A DNA stretch of 64,000 bases from Armatimonadetes bacterium 55-13 (GTDB lineage Bacteria; Armatimonadota; Fimbriimonadia; Fimbriimonadales; Fimbriimonadaceae): contig MKRX01000001.1 of NCBI GenBank assembly GCA_001898035.1, positions 249,344 to 313,343 of the forward strand. The letters run 5' to 3'. Under the pieces are notes generated by a model. The model saw nothing but the letters and a program-made list of their open reading frames with translations, did not search any database and was not told the origin of the DNA. Shown here piece after piece: positions 17,480 to 27,874 of the stretch (its first letter is position 1; each line of letters starts with the position of its first letter). The position numbers and the translations under genes are program-made.

Positions 17480-18982
17480 CTAGTCGCCGTCGTGAACGCT
17501 CGCCGGGCGAGTTCGAATCGACGCCCATTCCCGCAACTCTTGAATGTCCTCTCGCATCATCACGCTCAACGGCACCACCGCTTCCGCTTCCGCCACCAAG
17601 TCTTTCTGGTTCAAGTCGCGGCCAGCATCGAAAGCCACATAGAGAGCCCCCACGATAACCTGTTCGATCTCGGCTCCGCTAAAACCTTCAGTCAACTTGG
17701 CTAAGGCCTCCGTCTTAAACTTCTTGAGATCGCGCCCACGCTTCTTGAGGTGAATTTCAAAGATCTGCTTCCGCTCGGCTTTGTCGGGAAGATCGACGAA
17801 GAAGATTTCATCGAATCGCCCCTTCCGCAGCATCTCAGGAGGAAGCTGTGATACGTTGTTGGCAGTTGCGATCAAAAAGACCGGCGCTGTCTTTTCCTGC
17901 ATCCAAGTCAAAAACGTTGCAAAGACACGTGCCGTCGTTCCACTGTCGCTAACGCTGGCGCCAGAGGCTCCCGCAAATCCCTTCTCAATCTCATCGGCCC
18001 ACAAGATACAAGGCGCAACGGATTCTGCCACCTTGATTGCTTTTCGAATGTTCTCCTCGCTTTGACCCACTAAGGAACCAAAAATCCGACCGACATCTAG
18101 CTTGAGCATGGGCAGAGCCCAGTGCGCGGCGATCGCCTTCGCGATCAACGATTTGCCGCAGCCCTGAACGCCCAGAATGAGAACGCCTTTCGGAGCAGGA
18201 ATGCCAAACTCTCTCGCTTTGTCGGTAAAGCTATTGGTTCGCTTCTCCAACCACTCCTTCAGTAACTCCATGCCGCCTACGTCAGACATTTGGTTTTGGG
18301 CGGGGTAGTACTCCAGCAGACCGCTTTTGCGAATGATCTGTTTCTTTTCCTCAAGCACGATCTCAACGTCGAACTTCTTTTTCTCAACCAAGCTTCGTGC
18401 GAAGACTGACTCGATTTCGTCCATCGTCAGCCCTTGAGCCGATTTCACGATCACTTCACGGGTATGGGGATCAAGCTTGGTATCGACATTCGGATTTCCT
18501 TTGACGGCCTCTATCACTTCGTCGAGCTTCTTTTCGATCTCGCCGGATTCCGGCAACGCAAAGTCCACCACGGTAACATCCTTTTCCAAATCGGTAGGCA
18601 GGCTCAAGGATGGCCCCATAATGACCAGCGTCTGCGCCTTTCCGCGAAGCCGCAATGCCAAATCTCGGAGCAAGCGGACGACCCGGTTATCACGCATGTA
18701 AGGATGGAAGTCCTTCAGCAGGAACACCGTGAAGTCGCTCGACTCATGAACGAGCGCCAAAGCCTCCAATTCGCCGGGAAGCGAGGTTGGCTTAACGGGG
18801 CCGGAGGTGCGATTGACCGCGGGCCGCATGCCTTGCGTAATCGACCACGTGTGGAGCGTTCGATTCAAACCCTTGCAAACGTTCTGGAGGGTGGACTCGA
18901 CACGACTCTCCTCCCAACTCACGATGTAGAGAATCGGGTACTTCGCCCGGATCAGAATCTCGATCTCTTGCGCCGCGTTCAT
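17480..18982 (-). CDS. AAA+ ATPase, Ycf46-like
   Basis: A 500-residue protein. Its N-terminal ~230 residues match the Ycf46-type domain ([17 protein letters not shown] at the start). A FtsH/CDC48-class AAA module follows with Walker A GVQGCGKS at 271-278, Walker B ILWADEIE at 326-333 and an Arg-finger region ([16 protein letters not shown]). Ycf46 homologues occur widely in cyanobacteria and other phyla and are linked to stress and inorganic carbon use, but their substrate is unknown. It is not the CIS-type ATPase. It is divergent from the chemoreceptor gene. Confidence 0.85.
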   Translation of the reverse strand: MNAAQEIEILIRAKYPILYIVSWEESRVESTLQNVCKGLNRTLHTWSITQGMRPAVNRTSGPVKPTSLPGELEALALVHESSDFTVFLLKDFHPYMRDNRVVRLLRDLALRLRGKAQTLVIMGPSLSLPTDLEKDVTVVDFALPESGEIEKKLDEVIEAVKGNPNVDTKLDPHTREVIVKSAQGLTMDEIESVFARSLVEKKKFDVEIVLEEKKQIIRKSGLLEYYPAQNQMSDVGGMELLKEWLEKRTNSFTDKAREFGIPAPKGVLILGVQGCGKSLIAKAIAAHWALPMLKLDVGRIFGSLVGQSEENIRKAIKVAESVAPCILWADEIEKGFAGASGASVSDSGTTARVFATFLTWMQEKTAPVFLIATANNVSQLPPEMLRKGRFDEIFFVDLPDKAERKQIFEIHLKKRGRDLKKFKTEALAKLTEGFSGAEIEQVIVGALYVAFDAGRDLNQKDLVAEAEAVVPLSVMMREDIQELREWASIRTRPASVHDGD

Positions 18983-19259
18983 CGGCGTGATGCTACCGCA
19001 GGTCTGTTGCTTTCTAGGTGAGAACGAGCCAAACGACCTTTCCCGCGCGCGTATCGGCGCATTCAGTCCGAAAGCTAGAGAGGAAAAACAGTGACATTTC
19101 CAAAAATCTGTGCGGGGCAGTTTGGTCCCGTAAAGCCAAAAACTTCAATGCGGAACACGGTTTAGTAACCGATCTTTCGTCGCCCTTGCTGTGGGATCGG
19201 CCAGGGTATTGAAAACCCCTGATATGACGGTTGTGGGGTTGTCCGGGGATACAGCACCA

Positions 19260-21200
19260 ATGAAGTTTCTATCGAATTTTTCGCTCGCAATGAAGTTCTG
19301 GCTTATTGTCGGGCTTTTCAGTGTCGGCATTGGAATCGTTGCGTGGAGCGGACTGCTGAGTGCAGCCCGATTGGGTCAGAACATGACGCAGGTTTCCAAG
19401 GGACAAGTTCCACGGCTACAGGTGATCGCCGAAATCGGTGTTCAGGCCCGAACCATGCGAACGCGTCACTTCCAGTTCTTGGCCGCGACGGCGCCCGACC
19501 GAAGAGCAAAACTTTGGGGAGAAATCCAGGAGTCCGACGAGAGCACCGAAAAGGCCATTCAAGACTACGCGAAACTCGCGACTGATCCCGCCGACAAAGA
19601 AAACGCGAAGCAACTTGAGATATTTTGGCGATCCTATGCGGATGGAGCCAAACCGCTTCAGTCAGTATTGGAAAAGCAAGGCGAAACCGCCGCATTCACG
19701 ATCGTCGATAAGACGATTCGTCCCCGCTTCGTGGACGACTTTATCCCGCTTCTTGAAAAGATGGGATCATGGAACAAGGCGGAAGCCGCGAGGTTAGACA
19801 AGGAAGGGAATGAACTCCAGACGAAGGCACGCACGCTGATCGGCGGCATGATGTTCGTCTGTATTGCCATCGGCATTGCTTTGGCTGCCATCACGGTTCG
19901 GGCGATTGTGCGCAGTGCAAATGTTCTGATGTCGAGTTTGGATGGACTGCAAAAGAACGAAATGCAGGGTCTCACCGATGCCATGGGCGCACTGGAGAAC
20001 GCGGATCTAACCCTCAGCGTTCATTCCAATTCAAAGCCCATCGAGGTCGAGGGCAAAGACGAGTTTGCCAAGATGTCGACCGTCTTTAATCAACTTCAAA
20101 GTCAAGTCCGAGACGCCGTCATTTCTTACGACGCCGCCCGTCGGGCTATGTCTGCCCTTGTATCTGACGTACGCGAAAATGCCGACGAGGTGTCCAATGC
20201 GAGCCGAGTCGTCGCCGATACTACGGATCAAAGCGGCCGGTCGGCAACGGATATCGCCACGGGCAGTGAGCGATTGGCTCGCTCGGCGACCGAGGCGGCC
20301 GAGGCGATGGAGCGATTCCGGCAGGCGATCGACGAAATCGAGATGGTCAGCCAAGATCAGGCGGCTGTGGTCGAACAGGCAGACGCCAGCCTGATGACCG
20401 CGCGAGGTGCGCTCGACCTCGTCGCCACTGCCTCCACCAAGATGGCTGAAGTTGCTCAACAGGGCGGTCAAGCCGTCAGTGAAACGATCGGTTCGATGGA
20501 GTCGATCCGAGACCAAGTTGAAGCGACCGCGGATCGGGTCCGCGATCTGGATGAGAAAGGTCAACAAATCGGACAAATCGTTTCCACCATCGAAGCGATT
20601 GCCGCTCAAACAAATCTTCTTGCCTTGAACGCCGCCATCGAAGCCGCCCGAGCGGGCGATCACGGACGAGGATTTGCCGTCGTCGCTGATGAAGTCCGTC
20701 AACTCGCTGAGCAATCGGGAGCGGCCACCAAGGAAATCGGAGCCCTCATCGAAAGTGTTAGAGAGACCGTGTCGAAAACGGTTAAAGCTATCGAATTGGC
20801 TCAGGAGTGCGTGGAAATCGGAACCGGTCAGAGCCAGACTGCTGGCGGGTCTCTATCGGAGATCGTGACGTCCGCCGAAGCCGTTGCAAGTCAATTGAGC
20901 GATATGACGACTGCGTCATCCGAACTTGAGGCGGCCATGCGAAGGGTGAGCGAGTCGACGACTCGAACCGCTAACTTGTCCGCCACCGTGGCGCGCGATA
21001 CCCAGTCGATCTCCGAAGCGATCGAATCCGTCGCCTCCATCAGCCAAGAAGCGGCGGCTGGCGCCGAAGAAATGAGCGCATCAACGGAAGAAGTTGCGGC
21101 TTCCGCATCAGAGCTAAACACCTTGGCTTCGAAACTAAGGGGAATGGTGACCTCTTTTGAAGTTGAAGAGCGCAACGAAGTAAGGCTGAAAGTCGCCTAG
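19260..21200 (+). CDS. Methyl-accepting chemotaxis protein 1 (four-helix-bundle sensor)
   Basis: A chemoreceptor of 646 residues. The ATG at 19260 ([15 protein letters not shown]) is preferred over 19191 because it aligns with the start of its paralogue at 22652. TM1 (about 11-31) and TM2 (about 190-212) bracket a periplasmic helical four-helix-bundle domain. Then come a HAMP-like region and the signalling domain with the hairpin tip [18 protein letters not shown]. No che genes are in the window, so signalling must go to a pathway encoded elsewhere. The ligand is unknown. Confidence 0.9.
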   Translation: MKFLSNFSLAMKFWLIVGLFSVGIGIVAWSGLLSAARLGQNMTQVSKGQVPRLQVIAEIGVQARTMRTRHFQFLAATAPDRRAKLWGEIQESDESTEKAIQDYAKLATDPADKENAKQLEIFWRSYADGAKPLQSVLEKQGETAAFTIVDKTIRPRFVDDFIPLLEKMGSWNKAEAARLDKEGNELQTKARTLIGGMMFVCIAIGIALAAITVRAIVRSANVLMSSLDGLQKNEMQGLTDAMGALENADLTLSVHSNSKPIEVEGKDEFAKMSTVFNQLQSQVRDAVISYDAARRAMSALVSDVRENADEVSNASRVVADTTDQSGRSATDIATGSERLARSATEAAEAMERFRQAIDEIEMVSQDQAAVVEQADASLMTARGALDLVATASTKMAEVAQQGGQAVSETIGSMESIRDQVEATADRVRDLDEKGQQIGQIVSTIEAIAAQTNLLALNAAIEAARAGDHGRGFAVVADEVRQLAEQSGAATKEIGALIESVRETVSKTVKAIELAQECVEIGTGQSQTAGGSLSEIVTSAEAVASQLSDMTTASSELEAAMRRVSESTTRTANLSATVARDTQSISEAIESVASISQEAAAGAEEMSASTEEVAASASELNTLASKLRGMVTSFEVEERNEVRLKVA

Positions 21201-21225
21201 TTTTTACACTCGACACCACCACCAA

Positions 21226-21245
21226 AGCCCCTCCCAGGAGGGGCT
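21226..21245 (+). terminator. Hairpin after chemoreceptor 1
   Basis: AGCCCCTC, loop CCAG, GAGGGGCT: a perfect 8-bp stem 26 bases after the stop codon, followed by CCAATTTATT. The T tail is weak, but position and stem fit an intrinsic terminator. Confidence 0.6.
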
Positions 21246-21463
21246 CCAATTTATTGAGACGAATAGAGAATTTGTAATTTCATATTGTGCTATGGGCGGT
21301 AAGTACTTAGTGAAAGTAGCAGCTATCGGAATTTGATCGTCCGTTCTTTAGGTTGAAAAAAGTGAGAATTTCTACACAAAAAAACACCGGGTCTCGGGCG
21401 CGTTCAACCGACATGAAAATGGAACGATCTGTACAAGGAAGTAAGGTCATAGAGGGACTATAA

Positions 21464-22633
21464 ATGCCAATCTTTTTTGCGCTCCCGGCTCAGGCCGACT
21501 GGAGCATTAAACCAATCTTCGATCTTAGAGAGAGATTCGAGCGTCGTCTGGATAAGGATTTTTCGGAAGAGCATCAGGACAACAAGTCTGATCTTCTTTC
21601 TCGCTGGCGCGCTGGAATCGCATTTAGCTACAAAAAGCAATTCTCGGGTCAAATCGTCTACCAGTACGCCCACGATCTTTTCTGGACTGCCGCCAGCAAC
21701 GGATCTGAGGAGCGAAGCGATCTACTCCTAGGCTATGTCGATTTCAAGGCCATGGATGGCAAAGTTCGACTCGGACGTCAACAGTTGGTTAAAGGTAGTC
21801 AGCGGCTTGTCGGACCTGGTGAGTGGGGGAACACCGCTCGGTCATGGGACATGGCTCGCTATTCTGTCGGCCGATGGGATGCCTTCTTCGGCAAACTCGC
21901 CGTGAACTCCGCTCCAAGTCGAGACGCACTTCTTGGCGGTTTCTCTTACGGCAGCAAGTACGGCGAAACCATGATGCTTTATCGGCACGATAAGCACAGT
22001 GGAACTCAAGACGATATTTACACTTTGGATCACACCTATAAGTACAAAGTTGGAAAGTTCTCAGCCGATCTTGAAGTCGCCGGACAAGCTGGACGAACCG
22101 CTGACAGCAAACTTGAGGCATGGGCTTCCAGCCTCCGTGTGAATTATCAGCACGACGCCAAAACCAAGTTCTATGTCGAAGGCAACGCCGCCAGCGGCGG
22201 AACGCGAGGAGATACGAGCCTCACGTTCGACCAGTTTTATGCCACCAACCACACCAAGTACGGAATCTTGGACGCGCAGGGTTGGCGAAACATGAAAGGG
22301 CTCACCTTAGGCGTCAACTACAAACCTACTAAGGCTCTGTCGTTGAATGCCGAATACCACCGCTTTGGACTTTGGGCCGCCGATGACGCTTGGTACAGCG
22401 ATGGCGGAAAGCCCAATAAGGGCGATGGATTTACGTTTAAAGATGCTACGGGAAGCAAAGGAACCGATGTTGGCGGGGAAATTGACTTCTGGGGATCTTA
22501 CGAACTGGATAAGCACAGCGCGTTTGAAGCCGGTATCAGCTGGTTCAAGCCAGGCGCCTTTATTAAAGCGTTTGCCGGTGCCGGAAACCAGGATCAGGTC
22601 TACGGATACGTTCAGTATCGAATCAAGTTCTAA
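21464..22633 (+). CDS. Alginate-export-family outer-membrane porin-like protein
   Basis: A 389-residue beta-barrel protein of the alginate export (AlgE-like) family. It has alternating amphipathic strands, motifs such as KVRLGRQQLVKGSQRLVGPG, and ends in an aromatic-basic strand (YGYVQYRIKF) as usual for outer-membrane barrels. In this broad family many members are general solute porins rather than alginate exporters. The start at 21464 has GAGGG before it and an in-frame stop directly upstream. The apparent signal peptide is only MPIFFALPAQA, without basic residues and unusually short. It stops 18 bases before the second chemoreceptor, so the two are likely cotranscribed. Confidence 0.8.
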   Translation: MPIFFALPAQADWSIKPIFDLRERFERRLDKDFSEEHQDNKSDLLSRWRAGIAFSYKKQFSGQIVYQYAHDLFWTAASNGSEERSDLLLGYVDFKAMDGKVRLGRQQLVKGSQRLVGPGEWGNTARSWDMARYSVGRWDAFFGKLAVNSAPSRDALLGGFSYGSKYGETMMLYRHDKHSGTQDDIYTLDHTYKYKVGKFSADLEVAGQAGRTADSKLEAWASSLRVNYQHDAKTKFYVEGNAASGGTRGDTSLTFDQFYATNHTKYGILDAQGWRNMKGLTLGVNYKPTKALSLNAEYHRFGLWAADDAWYSDGGKPNKGDGFTFKDATGSKGTDVGGEIDFWGSYELDKHSAFEAGISWFKPGAFIKAFAGAGNQDQVYGYVQYRIKF

Positions 22634-22651
22634 CGGGAGGAACTACTAGGG

Positions 22652-24601
22652 ATGAATTTCTTGAACAAGATTTCGTTGGCGAAGAAGCTTTGGCTGGTTG
22701 TTGGGATGCTTCTCGTCTGTATCGCACTTAATGCGTTCGGCGGCATGGTCAGCACAGCGAAGCTTAGTTCGAACTTTGATCGAGTCACAGACGGGGCGGT
22801 TCCTCGCCTCGTCTCCCTCGGCAAAATCAGCATCGCCGCAAGACAGGCTCGTACGAGGCAATATCGCACTCTCGTTGCAAAAAATGAAGAGAAACGAGAA
22901 GGACTCGTCAAAGATGTGGACGAGAACTTGGGCCAAGCCACTTCCGAGATTGAAAACTATATCAAACTCGCGGCAGATGGCAAGGATGAGCAGAATGCAA
23001 AGAAGCTGAAAGATCTTTGGTCCCAATACGCTTCCTTGAGCCAGAACCTGTTGCCCATCTACAAAAAAGAAGGCAATAAGGGCGTAGCCGAGTTGTTGGA
23101 AAAGACCTCCCGAAGCGTTTTCGTGGAAGAGTTTATTCCTCTTCTCGAGAGCATGGGTGACTGGAATGCGGAAAGAGCGTCGACTCTCAACGCGGAAGGC
23201 AAACAACTCCGCAAGCAGAGCGAAACGCTGGCCTGGTCGCTATTAGTCTTTGCCGCCGTATTGGGCCTCGGGCTATCCTATATCATCATCCGAGCGATCA
23301 TCACTTCGATCGCCGACCTACGGCGAGCCGCCGAAAAACTCCAGTACGAGCAAATGGCGCGTCTCGGAGAAGCAATGGATGCCCTCGGAAATGCCGACCT
23401 GACTAAGGATGTTGTCTGCGAACTCGATCCGCTTCCCGTTCGCGGCACGGACGAACTCGCCAAAATGGCCGAGAGCTTCAATAGCCTTCAGCTGCAGGCT
23501 TCAGGCGCAATCGAATCGTACCAAACTGCACGCCACTCTCTGGCGAATCTAGTCGCTGAAGTTCGACTCTATGCCGACCGCGTCGCCTACGCTAGCCGAG
23601 TGCTGGCCGAAGCGACCGACCAGAGCGGCCAATCCGCGACGGAAATCGCCGCGGGAAGCGAAAAGCTCGCGAACTCTGCCACCAGCGCTGCCGAAGCAAT
23701 GGAGCGGTTCCGAAGCGCGATTCAAGAGATCGAAGCCGAGAGTTCTCAGCAGATCGCCTCGGTGAGTAACGCTCATGAGAACCTTGGAACGGCAAAGGGC
23801 GCGGTGGACATGGTTTCCATGGCCGCAAGCCAGATGGCTGAGGTTGCTCAAGGGGGTGGCTTGGCTGTCCAGGAAACCGTCGCGTCGATGGAATCCATCA
23901 GCGAGCAAGTGTCCATGACCGCCGAAAAGATTCGCGATCTCGATCAAATGGGTCAGCAGATTGGCCAGATTGTTTCGACAATCGAGGCTATCGCAGAGCA
24001 AACCAACCTCCTGGCGCTCAACGCTGCAATCGAAGCTGCGCGTGCCGGTGAACACGGTCGTGGATTTGCGGTAGTTGCCGATGAAGTTCGAAAGCTGGCC
24101 GAACAGTCCAGTTCGTCTACCAAAGAAATCGCCAGTCTTATCGAGCGTGTTCGTGACACGGTGAGCGGTACCGTGCAAGCGATTGAGGCAACTCAATCAC
24201 GCGTTCAGCAGGGAACTGAGCATAGTCAGCTTGCGGGAACGTCTCTCCACGAAATCGTGGGTTCGACTTCTTCCGTAGCCGACCAGCTTCAGCAAGTGGT
24301 GGACGCCGCCGCAGATCTTGAGCGAGCGATGTCGGAAGTCCAGAACGCTACCGAGCGAACCGCCCAACTGACCTCCACCGTCTCCAGCGACGCAATCGCT
24401 GTATCTGGAGCCATCGAGGAAGTCGCTGCCATCAGCGAAGAGACGGCGGCAGGTTCGGAAGAAATGAGCGCCTCGACCGAAGAGGTCGCCGCCTCAGCCT
24501 CTGAATTGAGGGGCCTGGCCGATAAGCTGCGGAATTCGGTTGCTTCCTTCCAAGTGGAGGATATGCCAGAATCGAGCAAGCCTGTACTGAAAGCCGCCTA
24601 G
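22652..24601 (+). CDS. Methyl-accepting chemotaxis protein 2, paralogue of the first
   Basis: A 649-residue chemoreceptor with the same design as the one at 19260: [19 protein letters not shown] start, TM1 about 12-32, helical sensor, TM2 about 195-215, HAMP-like segment and signalling domain with [18 protein letters not shown]. Both share the ending [15 protein letters not shown], so they arose by duplication. The sensor domains have diverged, which suggests different or shifted ligand ranges. Ribosome site GGGAGG lies 13 bases before the ATG. The gene follows the porin in one transcript, ending at a strong hairpin. Confidence 0.9.
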   Translation: MNFLNKISLAKKLWLVVGMLLVCIALNAFGGMVSTAKLSSNFDRVTDGAVPRLVSLGKISIAARQARTRQYRTLVAKNEEKREGLVKDVDENLGQATSEIENYIKLAADGKDEQNAKKLKDLWSQYASLSQNLLPIYKKEGNKGVAELLEKTSRSVFVEEFIPLLESMGDWNAERASTLNAEGKQLRKQSETLAWSLLVFAAVLGLGLSYIIIRAIITSIADLRRAAEKLQYEQMARLGEAMDALGNADLTKDVVCELDPLPVRGTDELAKMAESFNSLQLQASGAIESYQTARHSLANLVAEVRLYADRVAYASRVLAEATDQSGQSATEIAAGSEKLANSATSAAEAMERFRSAIQEIEAESSQQIASVSNAHENLGTAKGAVDMVSMAASQMAEVAQGGGLAVQETVASMESISEQVSMTAEKIRDLDQMGQQIGQIVSTIEAIAEQTNLLALNAAIEAARAGEHGRGFAVVADEVRKLAEQSSSSTKEIASLIERVRDTVSGTVQAIEATQSRVQQGTEHSQLAGTSLHEIVGSTSSVADQLQQVVDAAADLERAMSEVQNATERTAQLTSTVSSDAIAVSGAIEEVAAISEETAAGSEEMSASTEEVAASASELRGLADKLRNSVASFQVEDMPESSKPVLKAA

Positions 24602-24625
24602 TCGGCAACGGTAAGCCCGTCAAAA

Positions 24626-24655
24626 GGCGCCTCCTTCCTAGAGGAAGGGGGCGCC
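24626..24655 (+). terminator. Intrinsic terminator after chemoreceptor 2
   Basis: GGCGCCTCCTTCC (24626-24638), loop TAGA, and GGAAGGGGGCGCC (24643-24655) form a 13-bp stem with a single G-T pair. It is followed by ATTCTATTT. It closes the porin-chemoreceptor transcript 24 bases after the stop. Confidence 0.82.
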
Positions 24656-24719
24656 ATTCTATTTGAGCAATTCAAGACAAGCAAGACCATAGGGAACTAC
24701 CGTACATTGCATATCATCG

Positions 24720-25616
24720 ATGCAGATGAAAGCTCAGATTGACTATGTGGACATCATTGACCAGACCGTTTTGGAAATCCAAAGACGACTGGATGATCCG
24801 CCCGGGTTTAGGGAACTCGCAGAGCGAGCGTTTCTGTCGCCATACCATTTCCACCGGATATTCGGGGCCATGGTTGGTGAGTCGCCTGCCGAGATGATCC
24901 GACGTCTGAGGTTGGAGCGGGCCGCAATTCAGATTAAAGCAACTGATGAGTCGATCACATCGATCGCTTTCGATGCCGGATATGCGACTCACGAAGCGTT
25001 TACGAAAGCGTTTCAAGCCGAGTTTGAGATGTCTCCATCGGCATTCAGAACAAGTGATCGAAACTGTATGGGAAAGTTAGCCCCCAGCCGTGTTCACTAC
25101 ACGGAGAGCGGTAGCTTTACCCGCTTCCATTTGATCGAGAGGAGAGAACTAGAAATGAACTTGAGCGTCGTAGAATTTCCATCGAAGAGATTGGCCGTCA
25201 TTCATCATAAGGGACCGTACCAAGACATCGGCGCGGCTTTCCAAAGACTTGCGCAAACGGCGGGGCCCATGGGCTTGTTCGCAAAGCCTGATGCAATGGG
25301 GGTGGCCGTATATTTTGACGATCCCGAATCCGTACCCCCTGCCGATCTACATTCGGTGGCTGGAGTTGTTGTCTCAGAAAGCGAGGCAATCGGTGACTTG
25401 ACAGAAGAGCACCTGGAAGGCGGCAAATTTCTAAGAGCCGAATACACAGGGCCGTACTCAGGGCTTGGCCAAGCTTGGTCCACGCTTTACGGAAAAGACA
25501 TCCCGAGCGGCGGGTACCAAATGAGGGATGGCGCCTGCTTTGAGGTCTATCTCAACGACTGCTCAAACACGCCTGCGGAAGAGTTGCGAACCGACATTTA
25601 CGTTCCAATCCAATAG
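24720..25616 (+). CDS. AraC-family regulator with GyrI-like effector domain (Rob/SoxS-like class)
   Basis: A 298-residue protein. The N-terminal ~110 residues are two HTH motifs of AraC type (FRELAERAFLSPYHFHRIFG; SITSIAFDAGYATHEAFTKA, ending with MSPSAFR). Residues ~140-298 form a GyrI-like/SOUL small-molecule-binding domain (VVEFPSKRLAVIHHKGPYQD; RAEYTGPYSGLGQAW). This HTH-then-GyrI order is that of Rob-type regulators of multidrug or stress responses. No obvious ribosome site precedes the ATG at 24720; an ATG two codons later is equally possible. It is monocistronic and ends at a shared bidirectional hairpin. Confidence 0.88.
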   Translation: MQMKAQIDYVDIIDQTVLEIQRRLDDPPGFRELAERAFLSPYHFHRIFGAMVGESPAEMIRRLRLERAAIQIKATDESITSIAFDAGYATHEAFTKAFQAEFEMSPSAFRTSDRNCMGKLAPSRVHYTESGSFTRFHLIERRELEMNLSVVEFPSKRLAVIHHKGPYQDIGAAFQRLAQTAGPMGLFAKPDAMGVAVYFDDPESVPPADLHSVAGVVVSESEAIGDLTEEHLEGGKFLRAEYTGPYSGLGQAWSTLYGKDIPSGGYQMRDGACFEVYLNDCSNTPAEELRTDIYVPIQ

Positions 25617-25622
25617 AAATTA

Positions 25623-25643
25623 GGGGAGCCCGTAAGGCTCCCC
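25623..25643. terminator. Bidirectional terminator between the AraC gene and aroF
   Basis: GGGGAGCC (25623-25630), loop CGTAA, GGCTCCCC (25636-25643). The hairpin lies 6 bases after the AraC stop and 9 bases after the aroF stop on the other strand. On the minus strand the tail is TAATTTCT. One hairpin probably serves both convergent genes. Confidence 0.72.
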
Positions 25644-25652
25644 GACCACGAC

Positions 25653-26693
25653 CTAGGCACGAATGGGCAAAGGCAATTCCCGGCCCACCGCGCTTGCTAC
25701 CATCGCTAGCTCAGGCATGAGCTTTTCGAACTGTTGGATCGTAATGCTCTGAGCGCCATCCTTAATCGCTTTGTCCGGATTCGGATGCACTTCGACGAGA
25801 AGGCCGTCCGCTCCGCATGCCACGGCTGCCTTGGTCATCGGTCCCACCAAATCGCGTCGCCCTGTTCCTTGGGAAGGATCGACGATCACGGGAAGGTGGG
25901 TTAAGGAGTTCAGCGAAGGAATCGCGGAAAGGTCAAGCGTATTGCGGGTGTAGGGCTCGAACGTTCGAATGCCTCGCTCGCACAGAATGATGTTCTCATT
26001 GCCCGCACTGGCGATATATTCTGCCGCCAACAACCATTCTTCCAACTTGGCGTTCATTCCACGCTTGAGAACAACGGGATGGCGTGTCATACCAACTTCA
26101 CGCAGAAGGTCGTAATTCTGCATGTTACGCGTTCCTACTTGTAAAATGTCCGCGTACTCACAGACCTCTTCCACTTTCCTAACGTGCATCACTTCCGTGA
26201 TCACCTTCAGTCCAAACTTCTGACTCGCTTCTTTGAGCAGTTGCAAACCGGGAAGCCCCATGCCCTGGAAGGAGTAGGGAGAAGTCGAAGGCTTATAGGC
26301 GCCGCCACGCAAGATCTTCGCCCCTGCCCGAGAGACTGCTTCGGCGGTCTGGAAGAGTTGCTTTTCCGATTCAACCGTGCAGGGGCCGGCCATCATGATG
26401 ATCTCGTCCCCACCGATCTTAACGCCCCCCACGTCGACGATTGTCTTGTTGGGGCGGAACTCGCGAGCCACGAACTTGTACGGCTTAGAAACGAAGATCA
26501 CTTCTTCGACACCGCTAAGGCCCTGGATTTGGTCGGCTGCCTCCAACTTGTCGTATTCCGGCACTCCAACTGCGCCGATAATTGTCTTCTCAACCCCAAA
26601 TATGGGGTTGATATCGTAGCCCATATCCTTGAGCCGATCAGAAACGGTTTGTACTTCTTCGGGTGTACATCCGCGACGCATCAGAATGATCAT
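25653..26693 (-). CDS. aroF: 3-deoxy-7-phosphoheptulonate synthase (DAHP synthase, AroF/type I-beta)
   Basis: A 346-residue enzyme condensing phosphoenolpyruvate and erythrose 4-phosphate, the first step of the shikimate pathway. Residues 1-70 are a ferredoxin-like regulatory domain ([20 protein letters not shown]). The barrel carries [42 protein letters not shown] and [15 protein letters not shown], all standard for the I-beta class. The N-terminal domain in this class binds feedback inhibitors. The start overlaps the hisC stop (ATGA), making a two-gene aromatic/histidinol-phosphate aminotransferase operon. Confidence 0.96.
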   Translation of the reverse strand: MIILMRRGCTPEEVQTVSDRLKDMGYDINPIFGVEKTIIGAVGVPEYDKLEAADQIQGLSGVEEVIFVSKPYKFVAREFRPNKTIVDVGGVKIGGDEIIMMAGPCTVESEKQLFQTAEAVSRAGAKILRGGAYKPSTSPYSFQGMGLPGLQLLKEASQKFGLKVITEVMHVRKVEEVCEYADILQVGTRNMQNYDLLREVGMTRHPVVLKRGMNAKLEEWLLAAEYIASAGNENIILCERGIRTFEPYTRNTLDLSAIPSLNSLTHLPVIVDPSQGTGRRDLVGPMTKAAVACGADGLLVEVHPNPDKAIKDGAQSITIQQFEKLMPELAMVASAVGRELPLPIRA

Positions 26694-27802
26694 CGCGCAC
26701 CTACCCCCGCCATTACTTCAGTCAACGCTTTCACGAAAATATCGATCTCCTCTTCGGTTCCCACGCTAACCCGCAGACAGTTAGGGGCACCGAGTACATC
26801 GCCAGGGCGAACGATCACACCACGCTCCAACAGGGCCTGGAACACCGGTCGGGCGGGCTGTCCAAGGTCGGCGAACACGAAGTTCGCAAAGCTCGGATAC
26901 GGCTTCGCACCGATGGTCTCAAAAGCGCCGGCGAGGGTTTGCAATCCTCGCCGGTTGTTCTCCACCGTCCGTTGCACGTGCGCTTCATCGTCCAGCGCGG
27001 CGATCCCAGCGACTTGCGCCAAGGAGTTCACGTTGAAAGGCTCGCGTGCGCGATTGATCGCATCGGCGATCTTCGCGGGCGCAAAGCCGTAGCCCAGCCG
27101 AATCCCGGCCAGACCATAGGTCTTGCTCAGCGTTCGAAGGCCGACGACGTTGCGTCCCTCCAAGACGTAGTCAACTGAGCATGGAAAATCGGATTCGTTC
27201 GCGGCGAACTCGTAGTACGCCTCATCCAAAATCACGGTGACATGCTCGGGAAGGTCGCGAAGCATGGCGTCCACTTCCGCTTTCGTCACGAGCGTTCCGG
27301 TGGGATTGTTCGGGTTGGCAACGAAGAGGAGTTTCGTATTCTCCGAGACCGCCTTCACCATCGCCGGAAGATCGTGGCGATAGTCGGAATCAAGCGGAAC
27401 TTGAACAACCTTGGCATTCGCGAGATGAGCGGCCGCATCGTATCGAACAAATGATGGGTAGCCAACAATGATCTCGTCGTCTGCCGAATCTAGGAAGATC
27501 AGACCCAGCAGATGAATCAGTTCGTCGCTTCCATTGCCAACGATGACGCTCTCATAGGGAACGCCAAACCGCTCCGCCGCCGCGCTTCGAAAGTCGTGCG
27601 CTGCGCCATCCGGATAGATGTGGGCTTCTTCTGCCGCTTTCTTCAGGGCTTCAACCGCCTTCGGAGACGGCCCCAGCGGATTCTCATTGCTCGCCAGCTT
27701 TACCACACGCTCCAGCCCTAATTCTCGCTTCACTTCGGCAATCGGCTTGCCAGGCGAGTAAGGAGTCATCTTGAGCACATTCGGGCGAATCTGAGGATCC
27801 AT
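26690..27802 (-). CDS. hisC: Histidinol-phosphate aminotransferase family enzyme
   Basis: A 370-residue fold-type I PLP aminotransferase. LASNENPLGPSPKA near the start, FVANPNNPTGTLV, ILDEAYYEFA, and the PLP lysine in RTLSKTYGLAGIRLGYGFAP match HisC. HisC makes L-histidinol phosphate, but family members also act on aromatic precursors such as phenylpyruvate. Pairing with aroF by an ATGA overlap makes an aromatic amino-acid role plausible here. The sequence alone does not separate HisC from aromatic aminotransferases; the symbol follows the family. Confidence 0.9.
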   Translation of the reverse strand: MDPQIRPNVLKMTPYSPGKPIAEVKRELGLERVVKLASNENPLGPSPKAVEALKKAAEEAHIYPDGAAHDFRSAAAERFGVPYESVIVGNGSDELIHLLGLIFLDSADDEIIVGYPSFVRYDAAAHLANAKVVQVPLDSDYRHDLPAMVKAVSENTKLLFVANPNNPTGTLVTKAEVDAMLRDLPEHVTVILDEAYYEFAANESDFPCSVDYVLEGRNVVGLRTLSKTYGLAGIRLGYGFAPAKIADAINRAREPFNVNSLAQVAGIAALDDEAHVQRTVENNRRGLQTLAGAFETIGAKPYPSFANFVFADLGQPARPVFQALLERGVIVRPGDVLGAPNCLRVSVGTEEEIDIFVKALTEVMAGVGAR

Positions 27803-27874
27803 TGCTATCTATTTTGTCCGATGCTTCTCTCGTCGGCTGGGTATGTCTGACTCAGACCTAACAGAACGACTTGC

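Noticed and set aside
17480-18982. AAA ATPase as the CIS disassembly ATPase (Afp15)
   Set aside because: Its N-domain is Ycf46-like and it lies 35 kb from the CIS genes in an unrelated context.
19080-19259. Possible cyclic-di-GMP (GEMM) riboswitch upstream of chemoreceptor 1, suggested by CCCGTAAAGCC and GGTTTAGTAACCG
   Set aside because: The conserved GGCAAACC and GGGACGCAAAGCC cores and the paired P1 stem cannot be recovered in the right order.
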